A stretch of 64,000 nucleotides of DNA from CAVVAE01 sp963746185 (GCA_963746185.1 CAVVAE010000002.1:806001-870000), one strand, 5' to 3'; shown: positions 8,620 through 19,095, counted from the stretch's first letter. Numbers and translations: made by a program. Notes: generated by a model from the sequence alone, not told the origin.

Positions 8620-11387
8620 CTTGTGACCACCTGCTCGATGACTGTGGCTGCTGCGCCGACGATTCGACAGGCACACGTGGCGTCGTGAACAACACGCCTG
8701 GCCTGCCCCAGGTACAACGCCGAGTGGGGACGGCGCACACGTTTGCCGGAGCGATGTCGGCCAGGTTGACACAGCAAGACGCACTGGAGGACTTCACCAA
8801 CCGGCGGTCCGACGATCCGGCCATCGCCCTCGTCGATGCCTGGTCCGTCGTGCTCGACGTCCTCACGTTCTACAACGAGCGCCTGACCAACGAGACATAC
8901 CTGCGCACCGCGCTCGAGCCTCGATCTCTGACCGAGCTGGCGCACACCGTGGGATACGTTCCCGGCCGCGGGCGGGCGTCCGCGACGCTGCTGTCGTTCA
9001 CGATGGAGGATGCACCGGGATCACCCAGCGTCGTACCCATCCCTGCCCGAACGAAGGTGGCTAGCCTCCCCGGGCCGGGAGAGGTGCCACAGAACTACGA
9101 GACAACGTCCGACCTCCAGGCGCGGCCGGAATGGAACGCGATCCCGGCTCAGACGCGCGTCACGCAAGGACTGGGTGTGGGCGCCACCCAGGCTTATGTC
9201 GACGGCATCCGCTTGGATGTCTCCGCAGGCGACGCGCTGCTGCTGGTCGGTCGCGAGCGGGAGAGCGGGGGCGCGAGTGCTTACTGGGCGTTCCGACTGC
9301 TGAGCGGGGTACACCCGCTGCCCGAGGTCAACGTCACGCGACTGACCTGGGTGGATCCGCTCGGGTCACCGGCCGTCTTGTCAGGGCGCGTGAGTGATGA
9401 GAAGGTCCCTGACCCGCGTGACGCACGGCTTTACGTGCTGCGGCGGAAGGCCGCGATCTTCGGCGCAGCGGCACCGGACTACCGACTGTTCCAGAAGACA
9501 GTGGCCGGCACGTTGTCGTCGACGTTCGGCTCGACTGCCACACAGCAGGCTGCCGGGCTGATGAGCACGCAACCCCAAGCTGAGATCCAGGAGCAGGCAA
9601 AAACGAAGATCTTCTGGCCGGCCGCCACGGCGAGTCCCGACTGGCCCGACTGGTCGGTGGTGGCAAAGGATCAGCCGGAGAACACCGTCGACCTCGACGC
9701 GGTCTACCCCACCGCTGTTCCCCAGTCCTGGGTGGTGATGACCCGGTCCGGGGTGACGGCTTGCTACCGCGTGCTGACTGCCACTGAGGTGTCGCGTACC
9801 GACTACGCCCTCAACGCGAAAGTGTCCCGGCTCAGCCTGCAAGGGCCGACGGTGACTCCGCTCTTCAATCAGCATGTGCGCCAGACCTCGGCTTACGTCG
9901 GCAGCGAGCTGCTCCCGCTGGCGACCGAGCCGATCCTGCTTCCGGTGCAAGGCGACCTGGTCGACCTTGCTGAGGACGTTCCCACGTTGGAGGCGGGACG
10001 AACGATCGTCGTCCGGGGACCACGACCTGTGGTGCGGGTGGCCGAGGGCGTGCGCAACCTCTCCTTGCTGAACGCCGGGTCGTCACCTGTCGCACTCCAT
10101 CCGGGTGACGTGCTCGAGGTGGTTGGACCGGTCAGCAAGAACGGAGACGGGACGATCACCTGGACGACGACGACAGGCACCGTCACGGCGCCGGCGAAGG
10201 CGCTCGAAGTTCTGACGCCGGAACCGGACGCCGTGGTGCACGCCGAGGCCGCCACCATCGCTTCACCGACTCCGTCGACGTCCACCTCTTCTCAGCTGCA
10301 GCTGTCGGCCAAGCTGACCGGCTGCTACCACCGCGCGTCGGCACGGATCCTCGCGAACACGGCAACCGCCAGTCATGGTGAGACGAAGTCTCAGGTCCTG
10401 GGGAGCGGTGACGCTTCTGCGTCGTACCAGCGGTTCACGCTGATGGAGAAGCCGCTCACGTACGTGGCGGCCGCCTCCGGTGGAGCAGTCGTCTCGACGT
10501 TGGAGGTGCGCGTCGACGGAAGGCTGTGGACCGAAGTTCCGCAGCTGTTCGGCGTCGGCCCGACTGAAGAGGTCTACACGACACAGATGCAGGACGACGG
10601 AACCATGACCGTGACCTTCGGCGACGGGCTCACCGGCTCACGGGTGCCGACGGGAACGAGCAACGTCACGGCGACCTATCGTGCGGGCACCGGCCTGTCA
10701 GGCCGGGTCGCGGCGAACACCTTGACCCTGCCGATGACGCGCCCGCTGGGACTCCGCTCGGTGACGAACCCGCTCGCCACCGGACTGGCCGCCGATCTCG
10801 AACCCGCCGACGCGGTCCGCGCGCACGCACCACAGACTGTCCTGACCCTTGGACGAGTGGTGTCCCTCAAGGACTTCGAGGACTTCGCGCGAAGTGTGCC
10901 AGGGATCGGCAAAGCCAAAGCCAGTTGGATCTGGGACGGCAAACACCGGCTCGTCCATCTCACCGTCTTCGGTGCGGGTGGTCAGAGCGTGGACGACCAG
11001 GCAATCGCTGACCTCGGGTCCGCCTTGCGGTCGTCCGGTGACCCCAGGCTGCCGCTGAGGATCGAGTCTGCCGACGTCATCACCGTGACGATCGCCGCCA
11101 GTGTCGTCGTCGATCCGCGCTACGTCGCGGCAGCCGTTCACGACGACACCACGGCGGCCATCACTGCGGCATTGTCGGCAGACGCACGCGAGCTTGCCCA
11201 GGCTCTGACAAGCGGCGATGTGATCATGGCCGCGCACGGAGTGCCGGGAGTGGTGGCGATCACCATCACCGCTCCGACGACCGATGTTCCCGCGCTTCCC
11301 GCCCGGATCGAAGCGGGGACGGTTAAGCCGGCTCAGCTCGTGGTGCTCGCCGCCGGCGGGCTGGACCTCACGGAGACGACGTCATGA
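8616..11387 (+). CDS. gpJ-like baseplate assembly protein 2 (923 aa)
   Basis: This is a second, larger J-family protein (Afp11/12-like pair). The N-terminus has a Cys-rich patch (CDHLLDDCGCCADD), then DDPAIALVDAWSVVLDVLTF followed by YNERLTNETYLRTAL, the family entry motif. The core contains TMTVTFGDGLTGSRVPTG and, later, LKDFEDFARSVPGIGKAKAS, matching the J-type assembly module. The middle (about 250-600) is a strand-rich insertion. Two J genes in tandem are common in eCIS and help separate this locus from simple tailed-phage remnants. Its stop overlaps the next start (ATGA). Confidence 0.87.
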   Translation: MTCDHLLDDCGCCADDSTGTRGVVNNTPGLPQVQRRVGTAHTFAGAMSARLTQQDALEDFTNRRSDDPAIALVDAWSVVLDVLTFYNERLTNETYLRTALEPRSLTELAHTVGYVPGRGRASATLLSFTMEDAPGSPSVVPIPARTKVASLPGPGEVPQNYETTSDLQARPEWNAIPAQTRVTQGLGVGATQAYVDGIRLDVSAGDALLLVGRERESGGASAYWAFRLLSGVHPLPEVNVTRLTWVDPLGSPAVLSGRVSDEKVPDPRDARLYVLRRKAAIFGAAAPDYRLFQKTVAGTLSSTFGSTATQQAAGLMSTQPQAEIQEQAKTKIFWPAATASPDWPDWSVVAKDQPENTVDLDAVYPTAVPQSWVVMTRSGVTACYRVLTATEVSRTDYALNAKVSRLSLQGPTVTPLFNQHVRQTSAYVGSELLPLATEPILLPVQGDLVDLAEDVPTLEAGRTIVVRGPRPVVRVAEGVRNLSLLNAGSSPVALHPGDVLEVVGPVSKNGDGTITWTTTTGTVTAPAKALEVLTPEPDAVVHAEAATIASPTPSTSTSSQLQLSAKLTGCYHRASARILANTATASHGETKSQVLGSGDASASYQRFTLMEKPLTYVAAASGGAVVSTLEVRVDGRLWTEVPQLFGVGPTEEVYTTQMQDDGTMTVTFGDGLTGSRVPTGTSNVTATYRAGTGLSGRVAANTLTLPMTRPLGLRSVTNPLATGLAADLEPADAVRAHAPQTVLTLGRVVSLKDFEDFARSVPGIGKAKASWIWDGKHRLVHLTVFGAGGQSVDDQAIADLGSALRSSGDPRLPLRIESADVITVTIAASVVVDPRYVAAAVHDDTTAAITAALSADARELAQALTSGDVIMAAHGVPGVVAITITAPTTDVPALPARIEAGTVKPAQLVVLAAGGLDLTETTS

Positions 11388-13548
11388 CTCGGCTGAGCGA
11401 GGACCTCTTCCGGTTGCTTCCCCTGCTGTACCAGCAGCGCGATGCGGCGCGCGGTCCCGATGGTCCGCTCAGCGCTCTGATGGAGGTCCTCGGTGAACAG
11501 GGCGACATCGTTGCGGCGGACCTCGGCCAGATGTACGACGACTGGTTCATCGAAACCTGCGCCGACTGGGTCGTCCCTTACCTCGGTGACCTGCTTGGAG
11601 TGCGCCTGCTCAACCCCGTCGGACCTGGCGCAGGTCGTTCTCGTGCGCTTGTCGCCAACACGCTGAGCCACCGCCGACGCAAGGGAACGCTGTCCGTGCT
11701 GGAACAGCTTGCCTTCGATGTGACCGCCTGGCCGACAGCGGCTGTGGAGTACTTCACCCGACTCGACACCACGCAGTACCTCGCCCACCCGCGCCCCGGC
11801 AATCTGCGAACCCCTGACCTCAGGCACGCGGCCGAACTCGAGCTCGTGGGTGGCCCGTTCGACGCCACGGCGCACACAGCCGAGGCCCGCCTACTCCCGA
11901 GTGGGCGCTACGGGATCCCCAACATCGGCCTGCACGTCTGGCGTCTCGCACCCCAGCGAGTGACCCGAGCGACGGCACGGCCGGTGGCCGACCACCCGAC
12001 GGCCGTTACCTGATCGACCCTGCTGGCCTCGAGGTGATGCTGTTCAACCCGGGCGCTACCGAGGACACCCTCACGTCCCTTGCTCAGGAGCACCACGTGC
12101 CTGAGCCGCTTCGCCGTCGTGCCTTGTACGACGAGTTGGAGGCACTCCGCACGAGCTCAGACGTCGTCCCGCGGTGGTTCGGTGACGACCCGGTGATCGA
12201 GGTTTTCGCGGACCTCGGCAGCGGCCTCAGCGCCGTACCCGTCTCCCAGATGACTGCGGCCGACTTGAGCGACCCGCCCGTCGCGACGGCCACCGGCTGG
12301 CCGCGGCCGGCGGCGCCACTTGTCGTCGCCGTCGACCCCGTGCTCGGCCGGATCGCGTTCCGAGGCGACCTCGACCCCAGCGATGTCGAGGTGACGGCCA
12401 GCTACGCCTGCTCTGACACCATCGGCGCCGGTCCTTTCGAACGCTCTGAAGCGTCGATCACCGACATGTTGGATCGTGCGACATGGTTCCGAGCGGTCGG
12501 GAAGCGCGCAACGCCAGTCGCCGATGCCATCGAGTCGACGGTGGCCGACGCCGTCGACGCGTGGAATGCCGAGCCACCCGGCACCGTGGGCGTGATCGTG
12601 ATCCTCGACAGCTGCACGTACATCGAGGACCTCACGGGAACGCATGCCCCCGTCGTGCCAGCAGGCAGCGAGCTAATGATCATCGCCGCCGCATGGCCGC
12701 AGGCTGAGGCGGGCGCACCTTTGACGTCGTTGGCGGGAGTGAACCCCAGCGACCGCCGTCCGCACCTACTCGGCTCGATTGCCGTGACGGGCACAGCGGG
12801 AGTCGCTGACGAGGTGCCTGGCCAGCTCACTCTCGACGGGCTGTACGTCGAAGGGGACATCACCGTGCGCGCGGGTGACTTGGGGAAGCTGCGGCTGCGA
12901 CACGTCACCGTGCTGCCACCCACCGGACAGGTCATCGTCGAAGCGCCGACGTCCGAGGACACCGACAACGGCAGCCTCGACCTGGTCGTCGAACGCAGCC
13001 TCCTCGGACCGATCACCATCCCTGAACGCGGACCCGCCCTCCACGTGAGCAGCAGCGTCGTCGACGCCGCAGGTGCCGACGCCGTCGACGCGACGCAGGT
13101 GCCGGTCTCGCTCGACCGCGTCACCGTCCTCGGCACCAGCCGAGCCCAAAGTCTCGACGCCAGCGACAGCATCCTCGACGGTCCAGTCGAGGTCGAGCGG
13201 CGCCAGACCGGCTGCCTGCGGTTCAGCTATGTCGCCGAGAACGTAGCCGCACCGCGGAGATATCGATGCCAGCCCGACCTGGCCGTCGACGACGAGACCG
13301 ACGCCGCACGGATTGCCGCGATCAAGGCTCGGACGACTCCGGTCTTCACCTCGACGACGTACGGAGACCCGACGTATGCGCGCCTCGACGACCGCGCAGA
13401 CCTGGGACTCCGCACGGGTGCCTCGAACGGCGCCGCCATGGGAACCGGCAGGGATCTCCAAGAACCCCAACGCGAGTCCAACCTCGCGGCGGTGCTGGAC
13501 GAATACCTGCGACTCGGCCTCGAGGCCGGGGTGATCCATCAAACCTGA
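11384..13548 (+). pseudogene. gpI-like phage tail protein with beta-helix-like C-terminus, frameshifted
   Basis: The ATG at 11384 opens a P2 gpI-like domain (LSEDLFRLLPLLYQQRD, then WVVPYLGDLLGVRLL and RRRKGTLSVLEQLAFDV) that reads to RLAPQRVTRATARPVADHP at about residue 206. It then hits a stop at 12011-12013. In the -1 frame the expected continuation DGRYLIDPAGLEVMLFNP follows and runs to 13548. One extra C in the CCC run near 11994-11997 would give a single protein of about 720 residues. The second half has regularly spaced short strands (LTLDGLYVEGDITVRAG, RLRHVTVLPPTG) resembling a right-handed beta-helix, possibly a fibre or receptor-contact part. As written it is two frames. A start for the second part at ATG 12034 would lose only the junction. 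Confidence 0.78.
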
Positions 13549-13617
13549 GACACATCCGGACGATCTTGTGTCGAGACCGGCCGGATGACCTAGCAAGAGA
13601 CGGACGGAGGCACCAGC

Positions 13618-16600
13618 ATGAACGGTGGAGATCTGACCCGGTCGACGTTCCGGGCACACCGGCACTACTCCGGCGTGCGCATGCAGCAGGGCCGCGTCCA
13701 GCTCGACGCGGACTGGAACGAGCAGCTGGACCTCGAGGCGCACCGCGACTACGACGAGGCCGTCGACGTGATTGGCCCGGCGGGGTTCCCGAAGGTGTCC
13801 GGCGGCTTCAGGCTCATCATGTCTCCGGAGGGCGACGACCTGCTGGTGTCGCCAGGAAGGGCCTGGGTCGGCGGACATCTGGTCGAGGCGGACGGCGAGT
13901 CGACAGCTGTGGTCGACCTGCCCACCGCAACCTCCGTCACCTTGGCGACCGTGGTGCTCGACGGTTCGGAGATCGGCGCTCTCGAGTGGATCCAGCTCTA
14001 CTCCGACGACGACCCAGACCCGCAGGTCGCCCGCACCACCGCTGTCGACGTGACACAAAGCACCCTGACGCTCGACCGGGAGGTCACGGCTCCTACGGGT
14101 GACGCGCGGCTGCGACGGCTGGCGTCGTACGCCGTACAACCAGACCTGTACGAACCCGAGCTCACCGCGCAGGCCAACCCTTCTGTGGCGCGCGTCCTTG
14201 CCTTGCCCGACGGCGACTACCTCGCCTACCTCGACGTGTGGGAGCGAGCGATCACCGCGCTCGACGACCCGAGTCTGATCGAGCCGGCGCTGGGTGGGCC
14301 GGACACGACCACGCGCAGTCGGATCGTCTGGCAGGTGCGGCTGCTCGACGTCTCTGACCTCTCTCCCGTCGACTGCGACACGAACCTGTCAGCGGCTCTT
14401 GAAAGTCTGGCGCCACCATCCGGACAGATGGCCGCCCGCGCCGAGCCGCCGGCTGGCAGCGCCGACTTGTGCCGACCCACCCCAGCAGGCGGCTACATCG
14501 GGCTGGAGAACCAGCTGTACCGCGTCCATGTGCACGACGTCGATGCCGGTCGGCCGGTCATCGTCTGGAGCCGTGAGAACGCGTCGATCGTGACGACGTG
14601 GGTCAGCGCCAACAGCAACGTGCTCGAAGTCGCGAGCATCGGCCCCGATGCGGTGTTGGGTTTCAAGCCCGGTGACTGGGTCGAGCTGTTCGACGACACG
14701 TCAGTTCTGACCGGGATCCCTGGCACTCTCGTCCGGCTGCTCACAGCCAGTGGGACGCAGCTGAAGGTCGACGCCGCCACGGCGACCGGTCCCCTCGACC
14801 TCGCGTCGTACCCGAGGAACCCACGGGTGCGTCGGTGGGACTCCCCCGGCGCCGTCCCCGCGACCACCGACGACTGGATCGAGCTCGAGAACGGTGTCCA
14901 GGTGCGGTTCCGCGAGGGCGGGACCTTCCGGCGGCACGACTACTGGCTCGTCCCTGCCCGCAGTACGACGGCGGACGTCGACTGGCCGCAGGACTCATCC
15001 GGGCGGGCGCTCGACCAACCGCCTGCAGGAGTCCGGCACAGCGCCGGGCGGCTCGCGGTCATCTCCGTAAGCGGACCGACGATGTCCGTCACAGACTGCC
15101 GTGACGAGTTCCCGGCGCTCACGGCGCTCACGGCTGACGACGTCACCGTCGACAACGGCGTGTGCAGCCTGCCCGGAGTCGAAACGGTCCAGGACGCGAT
15201 CGACGCACTGTGTCGGGCCAACGACCTGCGACGCCACAACCGACTACTCCACGGCTACGGCATCGTGTGCGGCCTGGCCGTCCACTGTGGAGACCGCACG
15301 GACGAAGACCTGCGTCGTGACAGGCTGCGCCGGCTCCCCGGCACCAAGCTCGTACCACGCAAGCTAGAGGTCGGACTCGAGGAAGAGGAAGGGGAGCGCC
15401 GGTTCGTCACCGTTGAACCCGGCAGTGCCATCGACTCCGAAGGCAACGACATCGACATTTCGGAGCCGGTCGTGGTGGACGTCCTCGAACGTGCGAAGAA
15501 ACTGCTCGACAACAAGGACGGTGAGGTTTCGCTCGTCCTCCGCACCGACCCTGATGCCGGTCCCCTGATCGATGTCACACCCTTTGAACCCCAAGATGAC
15601 TTGTCATGGCTCGACGGGACGCTGCTGTGGGACATCTACGACGACTGCATCGCCGATCTCTTGCGCTGGATCAAGACCCGGCTCAACCCGTCGGAGAACG
15701 CGACGTTCGAGGAAAGCCAAGATGCGTTCCTCCTCCGCACCGCGTTGACCAACCTTGCGTCGTACGCCGTCAACCCGAAGTCGGGTGGAAACGTCTTCGT
15801 CTCGAAACACGAGGACGAACTGCTGCGTGAGTTCTACGAAGGGCTGAAGAAGCGGCTGCGCAGCCAGACGTTCTGCGCGATGTTCGACGATGCCCGCGAC
15901 TTCCCCAACTACCCCGACTCGCTGCGTGGCATGACCACGATCTCCGGCCTTGGTTGGCACTCGCGAGTGCGGGTTCATCCATCGGGCGAGGAGGCGTTCA
16001 CCGTTGGCTCTGGCGTCAACCCGACCAAGCCCTCGACGCTGATCAACCGCTACAACCTGGCCAACGAGACCCTGGTATCTCGGATCGACCCGGTCAGCGG
16101 CAAGGAGCTCAAGCCTGGTGACAAGGCGGCGTCGACGACAGGCGCCGTGACGGATGTGGCGTTCTCACCTGACGGCAGGCTGATGTACGCGACCGTTCCG
16201 ACGCGGGACGAAAACGACACGCTGTTCTGCACCGCGGACATCGTGGCCGGGACGATCCGGTGGCGCTCCGCGACGACGATCTGTGGAGTCAAGCTCGTCA
16301 CGCTCGCGACCACGGCGGCCGACCCCGACAGCGTGTACGCCGTGGCGCTGCGACGTCGTACGAGTGACTCGAAAGGTTGGAGCCCGGCAGAGTACGAAGG
16401 CGCCGGCATCTTCAAGATCACCCCCGGCTCGATCCCTGACGATCTGGGCCCGCTTCCCCAGACCGCGGCACTCAACACGGTCGGACACCTGGCCATCACC
16501 GATGGCGGTGTAGCCGTGTTCACGTGCGGCACTCCAGGCAGCTCGGCCGCGTCGTACAACGAGCTCGTGTCGATGTCCGTCCCGAACGGTCAGGTCATCA

Positions 16601-17664
16601 GCTCGGTCAAGATCGACGCCGGTAAGGACGACATCGCACTCGCGACCGAGTCTCGATCAGGTTCGGTGCAGGTCTGGGCGATCGTGGGGACCTCGGACAC
16701 CCGCTCGATCGTGGGGTTCGAAGCTTCGCAGCTCGGCCAGGTCAGCGACCGGATTCCGCTCGACTTCAACGGTGGCGGGATCGCGCTGCAAGCAGTGGTC
16801 AATCGATTGGTGCTCACCGATACGAACATGTCGACAGCGCGCGTCTTCGAACTTGGGAAGGGCTTCGTCGACGGACTGCAGCTGCCGCTACAGGTGAGTC
16901 CCGTGTCGGTGTCGGCGAACCGCAGACCCAAGAACGTGGTGGCGCTGAACCTCGTCAGCAACTCGTTGTCTGTCATTGACGCGGAGCTGGTGCGTGGCGG
17001 CGCATTCGACCTGCTTCCGCTGCAGACCTACCGGACAGGTGTCGTGGATGCGTTTGCCGATCTGCTCTACGGCTTCATCCAGTACCTCAAGGACTGCATC
17101 TGCGACCACCTTCTCGTGGACTGCCCGACGATCCCCGAAAACAAGGACCTTGACCTCGCTGCGGTGAGCATCCGGAAAGGTTCCGTCTATAAGGTGTGCA
17201 ACTTCTCGCGTCGTCGATACGTGAAGTCTTTCCCGACGGTGGGCTATTGGTTGTCACTCGTTCCGATCATCCCGGCACTCAGACAGGTCGTCACCCAGGT
17301 GTGTTGTGCCGTCCTCCAGGACACTGGGCTGGGCGTCTACAAGGCGGCCGACCATGCCGACGATGACGACCGGCTCTCGGGCCAGGCCATCCTCAAGCTC
17401 CTCGAGGTTGCGCAGGCCGAGGACCCGATCTCGCAACTGCGCAACGGACAGAAGACGCTGCGCACGGTCAGCAAGCTGGCTGCCGACGGACTGTGGGGCG
17501 ATGCGTCCGACAAGGTGCGGGAAACCTTCCAGTCGCCGTCGTCAGGCAAGGCAACCGCCGCCAGCGATGATCTGGCCGAGTTGCGCAAACGGCTGGACTC
17601 CGTGGAGAAGGAGCTGGCCTCCCTCAAGTCGACCAAGCGTGGTACGACCACCAAGAAGACCTAA
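13618..17664 (+). CDS. DUF6519 eCIS structural protein with propeller-like region (1348 aa)
   Basis: The ATG at 13618 is preceded by GGAGG. The N-terminus (FRAHRHYSGVRMQQGRVQLD, then DADWNEQLD) is the DUF6519 signature found beside eCIS and phage-tail-like baseplate genes. Residues about 1-560 are beta-rich. A helical segment about 570-780 includes acidic stretches. Residues about 790-1130 show propeller-like blades (TDVAFSPDGRLMYATVPT and TAALNTVGHLAITDGG). A Cys-containing helical stretch (LKDCICDHLLVDCPTIP) follows, with a coiled-coil at the end and a Lys/Thr tail. It is probably a large exterior component, such as a fibre or baseplate accessory, but this is inference. The gene is intact over 4 kb, unlike three of its neighbours, and ends the operon. 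Confidence 0.8.
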   Translation: MNGGDLTRSTFRAHRHYSGVRMQQGRVQLDADWNEQLDLEAHRDYDEAVDVIGPAGFPKVSGGFRLIMSPEGDDLLVSPGRAWVGGHLVEADGESTAVVDLPTATSVTLATVVLDGSEIGALEWIQLYSDDDPDPQVARTTAVDVTQSTLTLDREVTAPTGDARLRRLASYAVQPDLYEPELTAQANPSVARVLALPDGDYLAYLDVWERAITALDDPSLIEPALGGPDTTTRSRIVWQVRLLDVSDLSPVDCDTNLSAALESLAPPSGQMAARAEPPAGSADLCRPTPAGGYIGLENQLYRVHVHDVDAGRPVIVWSRENASIVTTWVSANSNVLEVASIGPDAVLGFKPGDWVELFDDTSVLTGIPGTLVRLLTASGTQLKVDAATATGPLDLASYPRNPRVRRWDSPGAVPATTDDWIELENGVQVRFREGGTFRRHDYWLVPARSTTADVDWPQDSSGRALDQPPAGVRHSAGRLAVISVSGPTMSVTDCRDEFPALTALTADDVTVDNGVCSLPGVETVQDAIDALCRANDLRRHNRLLHGYGIVCGLAVHCGDRTDEDLRRDRLRRLPGTKLVPRKLEVGLEEEEGERRFVTVEPGSAIDSEGNDIDISEPVVVDVLERAKKLLDNKDGEVSLVLRTDPDAGPLIDVTPFEPQDDLSWLDGTLLWDIYDDCIADLLRWIKTRLNPSENATFEESQDAFLLRTALTNLASYAVNPKSGGNVFVSKHEDELLREFYEGLKKRLRSQTFCAMFDDARDFPNYPDSLRGMTTISGLGWHSRVRVHPSGEEAFTVGSGVNPTKPSTLINRYNLANETLVSRIDPVSGKELKPGDKAASTTGAVTDVAFSPDGRLMYATVPTRDENDTLFCTADIVAGTIRWRSATTICGVKLVTLATTAADPDSVYAVALRRRTSDSKGWSPAEYEGAGIFKITPGSIPDDLGPLPQTAALNTVGHLAITDGGVAVFTCGTPGSSAASYNELVSMSVPNGQVISSVKIDAGKDDIALATESRSGSVQVWAIVGTSDTRSIVGFEASQLGQVSDRIPLDFNGGGIALQAVVNRLVLTDTNMSTARVFELGKGFVDGLQLPLQVSPVSVSANRRPKNVVALNLVSNSLSVIDAELVRGGAFDLLPLQTYRTGVVDAFADLLYGFIQYLKDCICDHLLVDCPTIPENKDLDLAAVSIRKGSVYKVCNFSRRRYVKSFPTVGYWLSLVPIIPALRQVVTQVCCAVLQDTGLGVYKAADHADDDDRLSGQAILKLLEVAQAEDPISQLRNGQKTLRTVSKLAADGLWGDASDKVRETFQSPSSGKATAASDDLAELRKRLDSVEKELASLKSTKRGTTTKKT

Positions 17665-17689
17665 CCATGAAGAGGCGCGAACAGGGTCC

Positions 17690-18970
17690 TTACCCGCCTG
17701 ACTCCTGAGGCACTTCCTCCTGCTCCACATCGAGACCGCTAACCAGGACCATCCGAACGAAGTCCTCGATGTCGATCCGGTCATCTGGTCCCAGCGTGGC
17801 TTGCTTGTCCTCTTCGAGCTCATGAATGGCAGCTTCAACGGTGTCCTTGATGAGTTGCTCGCGCCTCTCGTCCTCACGGTCTCTTTCGATCATGGCGCCT
17901 TCGCCTGAGTTGAGCTCGCCGCCCCAGATATCGCCAATGATCGGCACCCACTCCCACCAACTGCTGTTGTCCGCGTGGGCCGCCTTATCGAGTGCATGGT
18001 CTTTCTCGATGCTCGTATGCACCGATTCAGCAGCCTCGGCGGTGCGGGCAGAAAAGGCCTCGATGCCAGCAGCGGTAATTCCAATGGCGATTAACCTGTC
18101 GGCCGGGAACGCAGTCACGATACGTCCGCTCTGGTCGATGACGATGCGCAGGACACGCTGCCCCCCAGTCCCGATGGCCTCGACGAAAGTTTTCTGGACA
18201 ACCCACCGAAATTTGCCGGGAGTTCTCGTCGCCTGACGGACGACCCTGATCGCACCTTCCTCAACGGTGTCAGTGGCCAGTTTGGCGGCGTTTCTGCCGA
18301 CGACTTCGGTCGCCTCTTTCACTGCATTCGTGACGATGTATTTCACGCGCCGCGGATTCTTGAAGACCGAGTGGATTGCTCGGGTCGCGATCGTTCGGGT
18401 GTGCCGCGCGATGTGCTTGCTGATCTGCTTGGCCGTCCGCTTGGACAGCCATTTCACCGTCCACTTGAGAACCTTCTCGGCCGGGTGGCGTTGCACCGCG
18501 TCGCCGCCAATCAAGGGCGCTGGCTGACTGTTGGGCCATTGTCGGGCTTGTCGCTCACCGACCTCGGAGTCGATCATTGTGAGCCGATGTCCGGGCTTCC
18601 GGCCGCCCGCCTGGATCACGTGGCCTAGCTCGTGACGTATCAGTTTCCGGCCGTAGCTGCTCGCCGGGTCATATTGGCCGGGGCCAAAGACGATGTGCGG
18701 TCCAACCGCGAAGGCCCGAGCGTTGAGCATCATCGCTGCCTCATTCGCGGCCTTGTCGGCATGAACGCGCACCTGCGAAAAGTTATGGCCCCGACCGATG
18801 TCGTGACCCATCGCGGGCAGCGGTTGCCCTGGGGACTTCAGGACCTGAGTGACCGGGAGGGGAGCTACCTGCCCGGGTGACCACATGTCTATTCGTGACA
18901 GGGCCTGATGCGAGCGACGAAGACCACGCGTGCCCGAACCGGAAGCCTTCGGCGCCAGCATCGTCCGCAT
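17690..18970 (-). CDS. DUF4157 protein, convergent eCIS cargo candidate
   Basis: The 426-residue protein has a DUF4157 domain at about 38-125 (GHNFSQVRVHADKAANEAAM, FAVGPHIVFGPGQY, then HELGHVIQ at 113-120). A basic helical stretch follows (about 165-250, rich in Lys and Arg). Next comes a segment ending VLRIVIDQSGRIVTAFPADR (about 285-305) that resembles the end of BECR-fold nuclease toxins such as EndoU. The last 110 residues are acidic with a Trp-rich hydrophobic patch (WWEWVPIIGDIWGG). It lacks a signal peptide. It converges on the eCIS operon with only 25 bases between stops, so it is a separate transcription unit. Cargo or toxin function is inferred from DUF4157 and position. Confidence 0.75.
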   Translation of the reverse strand: MRTMLAPKASGSGTRGLRRSHQALSRIDMWSPGQVAPLPVTQVLKSPGQPLPAMGHDIGRGHNFSQVRVHADKAANEAAMMLNARAFAVGPHIVFGPGQYDPASSYGRKLIRHELGHVIQAGGRKPGHRLTMIDSEVGERQARQWPNSQPAPLIGGDAVQRHPAEKVLKWTVKWLSKRTAKQISKHIARHTRTIATRAIHSVFKNPRRVKYIVTNAVKEATEVVGRNAAKLATDTVEEGAIRVVRQATRTPGKFRWVVQKTFVEAIGTGGQRVLRIVIDQSGRIVTAFPADRLIAIGITAAGIEAFSARTAEAAESVHTSIEKDHALDKAAHADNSSWWEWVPIIGDIWGGELNSGEGAMIERDREDERREQLIKDTVEAAIHELEEDKQATLGPDDRIDIEDFVRMVLVSGLDVEQEEVPQESGG

Positions 18971-19095
18971 GTGAGATCACTCAATCGTCCAGGTCGGTCT
19001 GCTGCTAAGAGTCCCAGAAGCACGTCACCGAGACGTCACTGGCCGCCCGGTGTCTGTCGGTTGCTTCGTCGGGCACGGTGACGCACCATGCTGGG

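Noticed and set aside
1..18970. A prophage
   Set aside because: There are no capsid, portal, terminase, integrase, holin or lysin genes. The AAA+ ATPase, DUF4157 and DUF6519 favour an eCIS.
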